Assembly (NCBI GenBank): GCA_021776195.1
Contig: JAJFGK010000162.1
Span: 62,001-126,000 of the forward strand
Direction of reading: 5' to 3'
Source of the DNA: Kiloniellaceae bacterium
GTDB lineage: Bacteria; Pseudomonadota; Alphaproteobacteria; Kiloniellales; Kiloniellaceae
DNA: 64,000 nt
Positions 43,180-50,393 of the stretch are shown here, one piece after another (the first letter of the stretch is position 1; the number at the start of each line of letters is the position of its first letter). The notes under the pieces are model-generated. The model was not told the DNA's origin. It was given only the letters and a program-made list of their open reading frames with translations, and searched no databases. The position numbers and the translations under genes are program-made.

Positions 43180-43728
43180 CTAGCCGGCTGGACACCCCGT
43201 CTCATCGCACTGGCTATCAGGGGCTGCTTCACCGTCGTCGGATGAACCCGGATCACGACAGTGGACCAACTCGGCGATCTGATAGGCAACCTGCATATCG
43301 CTCGCCTGGCCGAAGTGCCTGGCGCGCAGACGACCCAACCGATCGATGATGATCAGGGACGGTGTGCCTCGCAGGGCGTAGGCCTCCATGGTTTTCGGGA
43401 TGTCGTTGGGGCCGGCTTGATCGACGGCGATGGGAAACGAGAGGCGGTACTCGTGAATGAAGGCGGCCAGCGAGACCGGTGTCATGGCCGCGTGATGTTC
43501 GAACACGCTATGGAGGCCCAGCACCGCGACATCGTCCTTTGGAAAAAGGTCGTGGATCTGCTGGGCCTGCGGCAATCCATGCGACACGCAACCAGGGCAT
43601 AGCATCTGAAAGGCTTCGATCACGACGACCTTGCCGCGAAGGCCGGAAAGCGTGATCGGCACCTTGCTATTGAACCATTGGCTGGTCAGTAGCTCCGGTG
43701 CGATGGGTAAGGGTCGGTCCGGATTCAT
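43180..43728 (-). CDS. Thioredoxin-fold redoxin-like protein
   Basis: A 182-residue thioredoxin-like protein of the AhpC/TSA-redoxin or TlpA type. The active site is AFQMLCPGCVSHGLPQAQ (CPGC), with AVLGLHSVFEHH and the cis-Pro strand RGTPSLIIIDRLG. No signal peptide is seen, so it is probably cytosolic. Two further cysteines close the C-terminus (SQCDETGCPAG), which could relay disulfides. It is 62 bases downstream of the secreted-protein gene at 43791 and shares its strand, so it may be controlled by the MarR regulator at 44634. GGAGGAGCGATCCCCG precedes the ATG. Confidence 0.8.
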   Translation of the reverse strand: MNPDRPLPIAPELLTSQWFNSKVPITLSGLRGKVVVIEAFQMLCPGCVSHGLPQAQQIHDLFPKDDVAVLGLHSVFEHHAAMTPVSLAAFIHEYRLSFPIAVDQAGPNDIPKTMEAYALRGTPSLIIIDRLGRLRARHFGQASDMQVAYQIAELVHCRDPGSSDDGEAAPDSQCDETGCPAG

Positions 43729-43790
43729 CGGGGATCGCTCCTCCTGTGCTCGTCGGCCGCGGCGGCTCGATCGAGGGTGTGTTGCATGGG

Positions 43791-44540
43791 CTACTCGACC
43801 TTGCCCGGCAGGCTCAGATCGCCGGAGGCAACGTCAAAGACATCGGCCACGCAAAGCAGCGGCGCATGCAGGTTGGCGTTGACCACAAGAGCCGATGTTA
43901 CACCGTCATAAGACGCGCCTGCCACGGTATCGGCGTCGGAAAACGAAACGTTGATCATCACGTCGGGACCGTCGAACAGAGGCGTAAAGCCCGGGCTGTC
44001 GATGAAGATCGGAAGGCCGGGCCAGGTCGCGGGCATCGCCGGCTTTTCGCCCTTTGCAATGTCGCGAACGCCAAGGGCACCGGGACCGCAGGCCTCCGTT
44101 GGGGTCAGAACGACCCAGTGGCTGTGCCACTTGCCCCCGTCATTGGCGAGGTCGCCATCGTTGTCTTCGTCATAGAGCGGCGTGTCGTCGAAATCCGGAT
44201 GGCTGGTGGCGGCCAGGGCGAGAATCCCCGTTTTTCCTTCGAAACCGACCGTGGCGGGGTCGAGCGAGGTGGGCCAGACATATGACCAGACCGGGGCCCC
44301 TGCCAGTTGGCCGACCGGCTCGGGCGTCGCTGCTCCAGCCTTGCCATTTGTCGTCATGTGGAAAGTGACCCTGCGGCCGTCGCGGTGCACGTGCGCCGCC
44401 AGGATGTCGAAGGCCGCCGTTTTGGTCTCGTCGGCCGCCGATGTAACGGCGCCTTCCTGGTGCAGGGCGTGGCTGCCGCCGGCAATTGCGGTGTTGGACG
44501 CGAGCACCAGAGCGGCCGCGGAAAGAGCGAGGTTCTTCAT
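43791..44540 (-). CDS. Secreted protein of unknown function, MarR-linked
   Basis: A 249-residue exported protein with a clean signal peptide (MKNLALSAAALVLASNTAIA). The mature part is rich in Asp and Asn, with DEDNDGDLANDGG (calcium-loop-like) at about 125-137 and several His (HALHQEG, HVHRDGRRVTFHMTT, KWHSHWVVLTP). The many His and acidic residues suggest metal binding but no family is recognised. It is divergent from the Cys-rich MarR regulator across a palindromic operator, and the redoxin lies downstream. Confidence 0.75.
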   Translation of the reverse strand: MKNLALSAAALVLASNTAIAGGSHALHQEGAVTSAADETKTAAFDILAAHVHRDGRRVTFHMTTNGKAGAATPEPVGQLAGAPVWSYVWPTSLDPATVGFEGKTGILALAATSHPDFDDTPLYDEDNDGDLANDGGKWHSHWVVLTPTEACGPGALGVRDIAKGEKPAMPATWPGLPIFIDSPGFTPLFDGPDVMINVSFSDADTVAGASYDGVTSALVVNANLHAPLLCVADVFDVASGDLSLPGKVE

Positions 44541-44577
44541 GGGAATCTCCAGTTGGTGGGTTGGTCGGGTTCAACTG

Positions 44578-44628
44578 TATAATAGCGAGTCGATATTATT
44601 GCAATATTAATTTTGAGTCGCTATTATA
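44578..44628. promoter_or_regulatory. Palindromic operator between secreted-protein gene and MarR
   Basis: TATAATAGCGA (44578-44588) and its exact reverse complement TCGCTATTATA (44618-44628) lie in inverted orientation 29 bases apart, in an AT-rich gap between the two divergent genes. Each arm can also serve as a -10 element. It is the likely binding region of the MarR regulator at 44634 controlling itself and the secreted-protein gene. Confidence 0.7.
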
Positions 44629-44633
44629 CGGCC

Positions 44634-45209
44634 ATGACCAAAGGCCGACGCCCCAACACCCGGCAGACCAAGCCGAAACATTTGCGCGACCTCATCGAGC
44701 GCGTCGCACGGATCAATGCGGCGGACGAGTGGAGGGACGACCTCAACCCCACCCAATGGGCAGCTTTATCGTATCTTGCCCGCGCCAACCGCTTCTCACG
44801 GTCGCCCTCTCAAGTGGCGGCGTTCATGTCCGCGACCCGAGGCACCGTCTCCCAGACGCTGAAGGCTCTGGCTCGCAAGGAATTGATTGAAGAGGTCCGT
44901 TCTGAAACCGACCGCCGCTGGATATCCTACGCTGTCGGCCCAAAGGGGCGGCGGGTCCTCGAACGTTCGACGGTGATCGATGGGGCAATCGAGACTTTGG
45001 ACCCGTCACAGCGCCAATCGTTGATCGAAGGTCTCGAAGCGCTCGTTCGCGGCGCGCTCAAGGCGCGAGACCAGAGGTCCTTCGGGCTGTGCAGGACCTG
45101 TCCGCACCATAAATCCACACGAGCTGGCGGCTATTGTATGCTGCTGCGTGAAGAGCTGACGCGCGAAGAGGCCGGTCAAATCTGCTTCGAACACCAGGAC
45201 GCGGCCTGA
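44634..45209 (+). CDS. MarR-family regulator with C-terminal Cys cluster
   Basis: A 191-residue winged-helix regulator. The MarR fold is visible: NPTQWAALSYLARANRFS, SPSQVAAFMSATRGTVSQTL (recognition helix) and LIEEVRSETDRRWISYAVGP (wing). The C-terminus is unusual for MarR: C153, C156, C168, C184 and H187 in LCRTCPHHKS, GGYCMLL and QICFEH, a spacing that could hold zinc or an iron-sulfur cluster. Start ATG 44634 lies right after the inverted-repeat operator. It probably represses the divergent secreted-protein/redoxin pair and itself, perhaps in response to metal or redox state. Confidence 0.85.
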   Translation: MTKGRRPNTRQTKPKHLRDLIERVARINAADEWRDDLNPTQWAALSYLARANRFSRSPSQVAAFMSATRGTVSQTLKALARKELIEEVRSETDRRWISYAVGPKGRRVLERSTVIDGAIETLDPSQRQSLIEGLEALVRGALKARDQRSFGLCRTCPHHKSTRAGGYCMLLREELTREEAGQICFEHQDAA

Positions 45210-45384
45210 CATTGGCTGCACAGGGCGCATTTTGATCGACGAAGAGCTGTTGGTCGAAAAACTGATCTCGGCAGCGGGTCGGGCCTGAACATGAGATTGG
45301 CGGGTGGCAATCGGCCCGCGGCGGAGCGAACACTTGCAGGCCCGTGGTATCATCTGACCCCCGAGGCTGTTGGAGACACCGATC

Positions 45385-46119
45385 GTGAACAACGATGGCT
45401 ACTTCGACGAGCGGATCGCCGCGACCTATGACGACGATACCGCGATCGCCGATTCCCAAGAGGTGGAACCTGTCGTCGACTTCCTCGCCGATCTCGTCGG
45501 TCGGGGACGGGCGCTCGAATTCGGGATCGGTACGGGGCGGATCGCCTTGCCGCTGGCGCGGAAGGGTGTGCCGGTTCATGGAATCGACCTGTCCAAGGCG
45601 ATGGTCGCCAGGCTTCGGGCGAAACCGGGCGGTGCCGACATTGGCGCTACCATCGCCGACTTCGCAACGGCCTCCGTGGAGGGGCTGTTTTCTGTTGTCT
45701 ATCTGGTCTTCAATACGATCAACAATCTGACATCGCAGGCGGAACAGGTCGCATGTTTCCGAAACGCCGCGGCGCATCTTGAGCCGGGCGGATGCTTCGT
45801 GATTGAGGTGGGCGTGCCCCGGCTCCAGTGGCTGCCGCCTGGAGAAACCATCCTTGCATTTCGCCTCAGCGAGACTCAGTGGGGTATCGACGAGTATGAC
45901 GTCGCAGCGCAGGGTCTTACGTCGCACCACCTCAGAGTCATCGACGGCAAGGCCGAGCGCTTTTCAGTTCCCTTTCGCTACGCCTGGCCCGCGGAACTCG
46001 ACCTGATGGCCCAACTGGCCGGCATGACCCCGCGAGACCGGTGGGGCGGGTGGAGAAGGGAGCCCTTCACGAGCAGCAGTACCAGCCACGTCTCGGTCTG
46101 GGAGAAACCAAAGGCGTAG
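45385..46119 (+). CDS. Class I SAM-dependent methyltransferase
   Basis: A 244-residue methyltransferase. Motif I is ALEFGIGTGRIALPLARKG, motif II HGIDLSKAMVARLRAKPG, and a post-I region DFATASVEGLFSVVYLVFNT with LEPGGCFVIEVG further on. I choose the GTG at 45385 with GGAGA nine bases upstream; the frame opens five codons earlier at a TTG. The N-terminus NNDGYFDERIAATYDDD is typical of small-molecule methyltransferases of the COG2226 type. It is downstream of the MarR gene with a 175-base gap, so may be separately transcribed. Substrate unknown. Confidence 0.85.
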   Translation: MNNDGYFDERIAATYDDDTAIADSQEVEPVVDFLADLVGRGRALEFGIGTGRIALPLARKGVPVHGIDLSKAMVARLRAKPGGADIGATIADFATASVEGLFSVVYLVFNTINNLTSQAEQVACFRNAAAHLEPGGCFVIEVGVPRLQWLPPGETILAFRLSETQWGIDEYDVAAQGLTSHHLRVIDGKAERFSVPFRYAWPAELDLMAQLAGMTPRDRWGGWRREPFTSSSTSHVSVWEKPKA

Positions 46120-46254
46120 GTGGTTGCAATGAGGAAATTCGAATCTTCACGCTTGGCCGGTCCCGGGCATTCCTCGTGCACAGCGCGCCCTGGCCAGGCA
46201 AGCATTGTCATTTCGCGCCCGGCGACTAAACTGTGATTGGAGCGACAGGCGGCC

Positions 46255-46890
46255 ATGGCCAAGAAATCGACAGGCAAGGGGCGCAAGCCCGATCCGGAAA
46301 ATGCGGCAATCGACGCGGCCCTGCGGCTCGCGGCCGAAGGGCGTTGGCGGGATCTGACCCTGGCAGAAATCGCCGAGGCCGCGGGGCTTTCGCTGGCCGA
46401 CCTCCATCGCCTCTATCCCTCCAAAACGGCGATCCTGCGGGCCTATCAGGCCAGGGTCGACCGTGAGGTGCTGGCCGAGGAGGCGGGATTCGAGGCCGAC
46501 GACCCGGTGCGCGACCGACTGTTCGATGTGCTGATGCGGCGCTTCGACGCCCTGAAGCCGCACCGGGCCGGGTTGGCGGTGGTGCTGCAGGATCAGTTGC
46601 GCGACCCCCTGGCGGCCCTCTGTTTGATGCCGCGCCTGCGGCGCTCCATGACCGCGATGCTCGAGGCCGGCGGGCTGTCCGCCACGGGCTGCCGCGGCAG
46701 GCTGCGGCGCGATGGCCTGACCGTGATCTATCTGACGGCGCTCAGGGTCTTTTTTCGCGACGAGAGCGACGACCTGGCCAAAACCATGGCCGCGCTCGAT
46801 CGCCAGCTCGCCCGGGCCGACCGGACCGTTGGCCGCCTGCGGGGCCTGGCCTGCCTGCGCCGCGGGATGGCAGGCAAAAAAGCCGCCTGA
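46255..46890 (+). CDS. TetR-family regulator upstream of phasin gene
   Basis: A 211-residue TetR-type protein. The N-terminal helix-turn-helix is ENAAIDAALRLAAEGRWRDL then TLAEIAEAAGLSLADLHRLY with PSKTAILRAYQAR; the rest is a helical regulatory domain. It lies 117 bases upstream of the phasin gene on the same strand, a pairing seen in related genomes, and the palindromic sites around the phasin promoter may be its targets. The ATG at 46255 is preferred over a TTG at 46237. The C-terminus is basic. Confidence 0.85.
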   Translation: MAKKSTGKGRKPDPENAAIDAALRLAAEGRWRDLTLAEIAEAAGLSLADLHRLYPSKTAILRAYQARVDREVLAEEAGFEADDPVRDRLFDVLMRRFDALKPHRAGLAVVLQDQLRDPLAALCLMPRLRRSMTAMLEAGGLSATGCRGRLRRDGLTVIYLTALRVFFRDESDDLAKTMAALDRQLARADRTVGRLRGLACLRRGMAGKKAA

Positions 46891-46901
46891 CTCAAAAAAT
46901 A

Positions 46902-46977
46902 TTGCAGTGCAGCAAAATCCCACTTGACAGCGGAGGGACTGTTCCCATATACGCGGTACAGTAATTGTGCACTGCAA
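46902..46977 (+). promoter_or_regulatory. Phasin promoter flanked by inverted TTGCAGTGCA sites
   Basis: TTGCAGTGCA at 46902-46911 and its exact reverse complement TGCACTGCAA at 46968-46977 flank a good sigma-70 promoter (TTGACA at 46924-46929, 18 bases, TATACG at 46948-46953). TGCA-type sites before phasin genes are typical of PhaR, the PHB-sensing repressor, so this resembles a PhaR control region. The TetR protein upstream is an alternative binder. The downstream site would overlap the transcribed leader. Confidence 0.65.
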
Positions 46978-47007
46978 CATATTTTCCTTTCCAGGAGACA
47001 CAAAGAG

Positions 47008-47499
47008 ATGGCCAAGACCCAATCCGCCGGCCAGAACGGCGCCTTCGATCTCGCGCCCTTCGCCGCGATGTTCGATCCCAAGCAGTTCAACACCGATGCC
47101 TTCAGCAAGGCTTTCGCCGGCAACCCCTTCGATTTCGCCGCCCTGGCCCAGAGCCAGCAGAAGACCTTCGAGGTTTTCGCCGCCGCGCAGAACCTTTGGA
47201 TGGAAGGCGCCCAGGTGGTTGGGAAGCGTCAGGCCGAGCTGGCCCGCGAGGCGCTCGACGAGGGCACCCAGGCGCTCAGCAAGATCGCCGCGGCCGGTAC
47301 CCCCGCCGAAAAGATCATGACCCAGCTCGAGGTTGCCAAGTCGACTTACGAGAAGTCCCTGGCCACCGCCGAAGAGTTCGGCAAGATCTCTGCCGAGACC
47401 AATCAGAAGGCCGGCAAGATGATCGCCGAGCGGGTCTTCGAGTCGTTCGACGAGGTTGCCAAGCAGGTCGACACGAGCAAGACCGCCAAGGCGGCCTGA
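47008..47499 (+). CDS. Phasin family protein (polyhydroxyalkanoate granule coat)
   Basis: A 163-residue phasin, which coats polyhydroxybutyrate granules. After a 20-residue polar start comes FDPKQFNTDAFSKAFAGNPF, then the phasin helical core LAQSQQKTFEVFAAAQNLWM, EGAQVVGKRQAELAREALDE and KIMTQLEVAKSTYEKSLATA, ending with an Ala/Lys tail. AGGAGA precedes the ATG. Its promoter is flanked by inverted TGCA-type sites. No PHB synthase or depolymerase gene is in the window, so the PHA pathway lies elsewhere. Confidence 0.92.
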   Translation: MAKTQSAGQNGAFDLAPFAAMFDPKQFNTDAFSKAFAGNPFDFAALAQSQQKTFEVFAAAQNLWMEGAQVVGKRQAELAREALDEGTQALSKIAAAGTPAEKIMTQLEVAKSTYEKSLATAEEFGKISAETNQKAGKMIAERVFESFDEVAKQVDTSKTAKAA

Positions 47500-47607
47500 A
47501 CTCTCTCGACAAGCCAAAACGACGGCGCCCGTAAAGTGGCGCCGGCGTCGCGGCACTAGGGTACACCCCAAGACCCACGGTCTCTTTTGCCGTGGCAACT
47601 AGCCTTC

Positions 47608-47640
47608 AAAGGGCCGGCCATCGCGTCGGCCCTTTTTCTT
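47608..47640 (+). terminator. Rho-independent terminator
   Basis: AAAGGGCCG (47608-47616) pairs with CGGCCCTTT (47627-47635), followed by a T-rich run (TTTCTT). It lies between the phasin and csaA genes and would end the phasin transcript. Confidence 0.8.
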
Positions 47641-47689
47641 GGGCAAAGGCCGTGTTAGCTGATCCGCCTCTTACAGCCAGGAGCAGCCC

Positions 47690-48037
47690 ATGTCCGAGAC
47701 GCCGCAGATCAGCTTCGACGACTTCGCCAAGGTGGAGATCCGTGTCGGCACCATTGTCGACGCCCAGCCCTACCCGGAGGCGCGACGGCCGGCCTACAAG
47801 CTGTGGGTCGATTTCGGCGCGCCGCTCGGGGTCAAGAAGAGTTCGGCGCAGTGCACCCATCACTATGAAATGGATGCCCTGGTCGGCCAGCAGGTCGCCG
47901 CGGTGGTCAACTTCCCGCCCAAACAGATCGGCAAGTTCATGTCGGAGATTCTGGTCTTGGGCTTCCCCGACGACCAGGGCGAGGTGGTGCTGCTGCAGCC
48001 GGGACGGCCGGTCCCCAACGGGGGGCGGATGTACTAG
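47690..48037 (+). CDS. csaA: tRNA-binding protein CsaA-like
   Basis: A 115-residue OB-fold tRNA-binding protein of the CsaA/MetG-C family; in Bacillus CsaA also has chaperone/secretion-related activity. The core FAKVEIRVGTIVDAQPYPEA, LWVDFGAPLGVKKSSAQCT and NFPPKQIGKFMSEILVLGF match CsaA well, including KSSAQ and NFPPKQIG. Its length is normal. The stop codon overlaps the stop of the small minus-strand gene in the shared CTAG. Confidence 0.92.
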   Translation: MSETPQISFDDFAKVEIRVGTIVDAQPYPEARRPAYKLWVDFGAPLGVKKSSAQCTHHYEMDALVGQQVAAVVNFPPKQIGKFMSEILVLGFPDDQGEVVLLQPGRPVPNGGRMY

Positions 48038-48147
48038 TCCGTCTTTTTGCGCTTGCGCACGTCGTCCCAGGTCACCCAGGCCAGCGCCAGGCCAAACCCG
48101 ATGAAGAGTGCCAGGACAAGGCTGAGAAAGAGGGTGTCGATGCTCAC
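48034..48147 (-). CDS. 37-residue single-helix membrane peptide with FNR-type box upstream
   Basis: A GTG at 48147, preceded by GGGGAGAG, opens a 38-codon frame ending in TAG at 48034. The peptide begins MSIDTLFLSLVLALFIGFGL, forms one membrane helix (about 5-26), then VTWDDVRKRKKTD, with a basic cytoplasmic tail. Its stop shares CTAG with the convergent csaA stop, so the genes overlap by three bases. A perfect FNR-type box (TTGATCTTGATCAA) lies 67-80 bases upstream. I do not recognise the family; the features fit small proteins that accompany respiratory complexes, but that is inference. Confidence 0.65.
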   Translation of the reverse strand: MSIDTLFLSLVLALFIGFGLALAWVTWDDVRKRKKTD

Positions 48148-48213
48148 GGTCGTCTCTCCCCGTTAGCGCTTGTGCCAAACGAAGAGGATGGACCGGTGGC
48201 CGCCGGGTCCGCA

Positions 48214-48227
48214 TTGATCTTGATCAA
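48214..48227. promoter_or_regulatory. FNR/Anr-type box
   Basis: TTGATCTTGATCAA is a perfect palindrome with the FNR consensus TTGAT-N4-ATCAA, and the flanking GCA...TGC extends the symmetry (GCATTGATCTTGATCAAAAATGC). It is upstream of the 37-residue membrane peptide gene (minus strand). No gene starts to its right on the plus strand, so that peptide is the probable target. Confidence 0.7.
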
Positions 48228-48320
48228 AAATGCGTTGGGGTCGCGCTCGAGGTCGCTGTTCTTTGATCCGTCAAGGACGGCTACCAGGGCTGCCGGGCGG
48301 CCCGGGTCTCCGGTCCGCCG

Positions 48321-48818
48321 CTACTGGACGATCTGCCAGGACCCGTCGGGTTGCCGGCAGGCGGTGCCATAGCCTTCCTGGGCCTCGCCGCCCACGGAAA
48401 TGGTCTGCTGGAACTCGCGGCAGTACTGACCGTTGGAGGGCTGTTGGTAGGTCCGGGTCGGGGTCACGGTGCCGTAGTTGCCGTTCTCCGGATTGCGCCA
48501 GGCCACCGCGGTGCCGCTCGGCTGGGTCTCCAGCGTGTGCTGCGTGGTGGTGTGGTACATGGCCTGGTCCTCGCAGGTCATGCGGTGGCCGATTTCGTTG
48601 CCGAGCACGCCGCCGAGGAAAACGCCGGCGCCGGTCGCGGCCAACTGGCCTGATCCCGATCCAATCTGGGAGCCGAGAAAACCGCCGAGTGCCGCGCCGC
48701 CCAGGGCGCCGAGAATGCCGCCGCTATCGGTCCGACTGCAGCCGCGGTGATCGGCGAGGGCCGGCGCCGAAAAAGCGAACAGGCCAACCAGGGTCAGGGC
48801 TGTGAAGGATTTTTTCAT
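48321..48818 (-). CDS. Glycine-zipper 17-kDa surface antigen-like protein
   Basis: A 165-residue exported protein. Signal peptide MKKSFTALTLVGLFAFSAPA is followed by CSRTDSGGILGALGGAALGG and VFLGGVLGNEIGHRMTCED, a glycine-zipper region like the rickettsial 17-kDa antigen and RT0821/Lpp0805 surface proteins. The second half (ATGGTAVAWRNP-like: PSGTAVAWRNPENGNYGTV) contains YCREFQQTISVGGEAQEGYG, the SH3-like C-terminal domain of that family. The first cysteine is not in a lipobox, so it is probably not a lipoprotein. A CRP-like site lies upstream. Confidence 0.9.
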   Translation of the reverse strand: MKKSFTALTLVGLFAFSAPALADHRGCSRTDSGGILGALGGAALGGFLGSQIGSGSGQLAATGAGVFLGGVLGNEIGHRMTCEDQAMYHTTTQHTLETQPSGTAVAWRNPENGNYGTVTPTRTYQQPSNGQYCREFQQTISVGGEAQEGYGTACRQPDGSWQIVQ

Positions 48819-48909
48819 GGTGGTCCGCCTTCTTGCAGAAATCTCAAATCTCGCGACCTGTCACTAGTTAGAACGGCGCGGTCCGGATGCAAACCCAATC
48901 CGCCCATTC

Positions 48910-48925
48910 TGTGACGGCGATCACG
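48910..48925. promoter_or_regulatory. CRP/FNR-family-like site
   Basis: TGTGACGGCGATCACG matches TGTGA-N6-TCACA except the last base. It lies 92 bases upstream of the glycine-zipper gene (minus strand) in the 224-base gap before the kinase gene's end. The rest of the gap is AT-rich with TATAAG and ATAATATT stretches. No regulator is assigned. Confidence 0.4.
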
Positions 48926-49042
48926 CACTTATAGCACAAACATAAGGTTGATAATATTCCGTTAGCGGACCTGGGCGTTTAAGACAAATTGATCGCGACC
49001 GGCGCCGAGAGTTCATTCAAGAAGCGGCAGGGCGACACGGGC

Positions 49043-50392
49043 TTAAAGCGGCAGGACGACACGGGCGCGGAGCCCGCCGAGCGGTGCGTCCTCCAGATAG
49101 AGGTCGCCGCCGTGGTTGCGCGCCACGTCGCGGGCGATGGTGAGGCCCAGGCCGGTGCCGCCGGTTTCGGGATTGCGCGACGGCTCGAGCCGGCTGAAGG
49201 GCTTGAAGACCTCCTCGCGCCGGTCCGCCGGGATGCCGGGCCCATCGTCGTCGATGACGACTTCGATCACCGCGTCGCGGTGTCCGGCACGGACCTGGAT
49301 GTGGCTGGCGTAGCGCTCGGCGTTGGCGATCAGGTTGGTGAGGCAGCGTCGCACCGCCTCGCGCTGCAGGATGGCCGTCAGCGCCTCTTCGACATGGAGG
49401 TCGATGACCACGTCGTGCCGGCGCATCTGGGTGACGACCTCCTCCAGCAGGCCGCCGACGTCGACCGGCGCGGGCCGTTCCGCGCCCTCGCCCCGGGCAA
49501 AGGCGAGATAGCCCTCGACCATGCGCTCCATCTCCAGGACGTCGGAGCGCAGGTTCTCGCTTTCCGCCGAATCCCGCAGCATCTCAAGCTGCAGTCTCAT
49601 GCGGGTCAGCGGTGTGCGCAGGTCGTGGCTGACCCCCGCCAGCATGGCGGTGCGCTGTTCGATCTGGCGGTTGATGCGTTCGCGCATGTTGAGAAAGGCC
49701 GCTGCGGCCTGCCGGACCTCGGTGGCGCCTTCGGGCTTGAAATTCGCGACATCGCGGCCCTTTCCGAAGTTCTCGGCGGCGAGCGCCAGCCGGCGGATCG
49801 GCCGTGCCTGATTGCGCATGAAGAGGACCGCCACGCCATAGAGCACGGCGCCGGCGCCGAGCATCCACATGATGAAAATATAGGTGGTCGAGCTGAACAG
49901 TCGGTCGTCGCGGACCAGGACGTGAAGAATGCCGTCGTGACGCTGCACCTGGATCGCGACCTTCTCGTCGTCGCGGTCGATATCGATGAAGAAGGGGTAG
50001 TTAAAGCGGTCGGACATGGCCAGGGCGAGCTTTTCCTCCACCAGGCTGGCGTAGGGCTCGCGCGTTGCATCGGCGATGACCGCGCCCGGCTCGAAGGTCA
50101 AGTCCAGCCACATGGCCTGTTCGGCCATGCGGAAGGCCTGGGCCATCTCCAACGGCCGTGGCGTGCGGTCCATGATCAGAATAGTGGCGGCAATGTCGCC
50201 GGCCACGCCCTGCGCCAGCCGCTTGGTAATGGTGCTGTAGTGGCGGTCGTAGAAGACCCAGGTCGAGATCACCTGGAGCAGCACCAGCGGGGCCAGGATG
50301 ATCAGCAGGGATCGGCCGAGGAAGGTGTGCGGCAGCCAACGCTTGATCAGCGGCTCGTCCTTGTGCAGCCTGTCCCTGTGCAGCGCGTCCAT
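49043..50392 (-). CDS. EnvZ-like sensor histidine kinase
   Basis: A 449-residue membrane kinase. TM1 is at about 27-47 (SLLIILAPLVLLQVISTWVF), a periplasmic sensor follows to 170, TM2 is 170-192, then HAMP (PIRRLALAAENFGKG), the H-box AGVSHDLRTPLTRMRLQLEM with H256, the N-box TNLIANAERYA and G-boxes DDDGPGIP and GGTGLGLTIARD. It is EnvZ-like in layout. The response regulator gene is directly upstream with one base between, so they form a pair. The regulated stress is unknown. Confidence 0.93.
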   Translation of the reverse strand: MDALHRDRLHKDEPLIKRWLPHTFLGRSLLIILAPLVLLQVISTWVFYDRHYSTITKRLAQGVAGDIAATILIMDRTPRPLEMAQAFRMAEQAMWLDLTFEPGAVIADATREPYASLVEEKLALAMSDRFNYPFFIDIDRDDEKVAIQVQRHDGILHVLVRDDRLFSSTTYIFIMWMLGAGAVLYGVAVLFMRNQARPIRRLALAAENFGKGRDVANFKPEGATEVRQAAAAFLNMRERINRQIEQRTAMLAGVSHDLRTPLTRMRLQLEMLRDSAESENLRSDVLEMERMVEGYLAFARGEGAERPAPVDVGGLLEEVVTQMRRHDVVIDLHVEEALTAILQREAVRRCLTNLIANAERYASHIQVRAGHRDAVIEVVIDDDGPGIPADRREEVFKPFSRLEPSRNPETGGTGLGLTIARDVARNHGGDLYLEDAPLGGLRARVVLPL

Positions 50393-50393
50393 C

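Noticed and set aside
43165..43195. CTAGCCGGC repeats between ybaK-like and redoxin genes as a terminator
   Set aside because: They are short direct repeats without a T tract, so no terminator is called.
47523..47543. GGCGCC inverted repeat after the phasin gene as a terminator
   Set aside because: The stem is short and there is no T tract; the hairpin at 47608-47640 is a better terminator.
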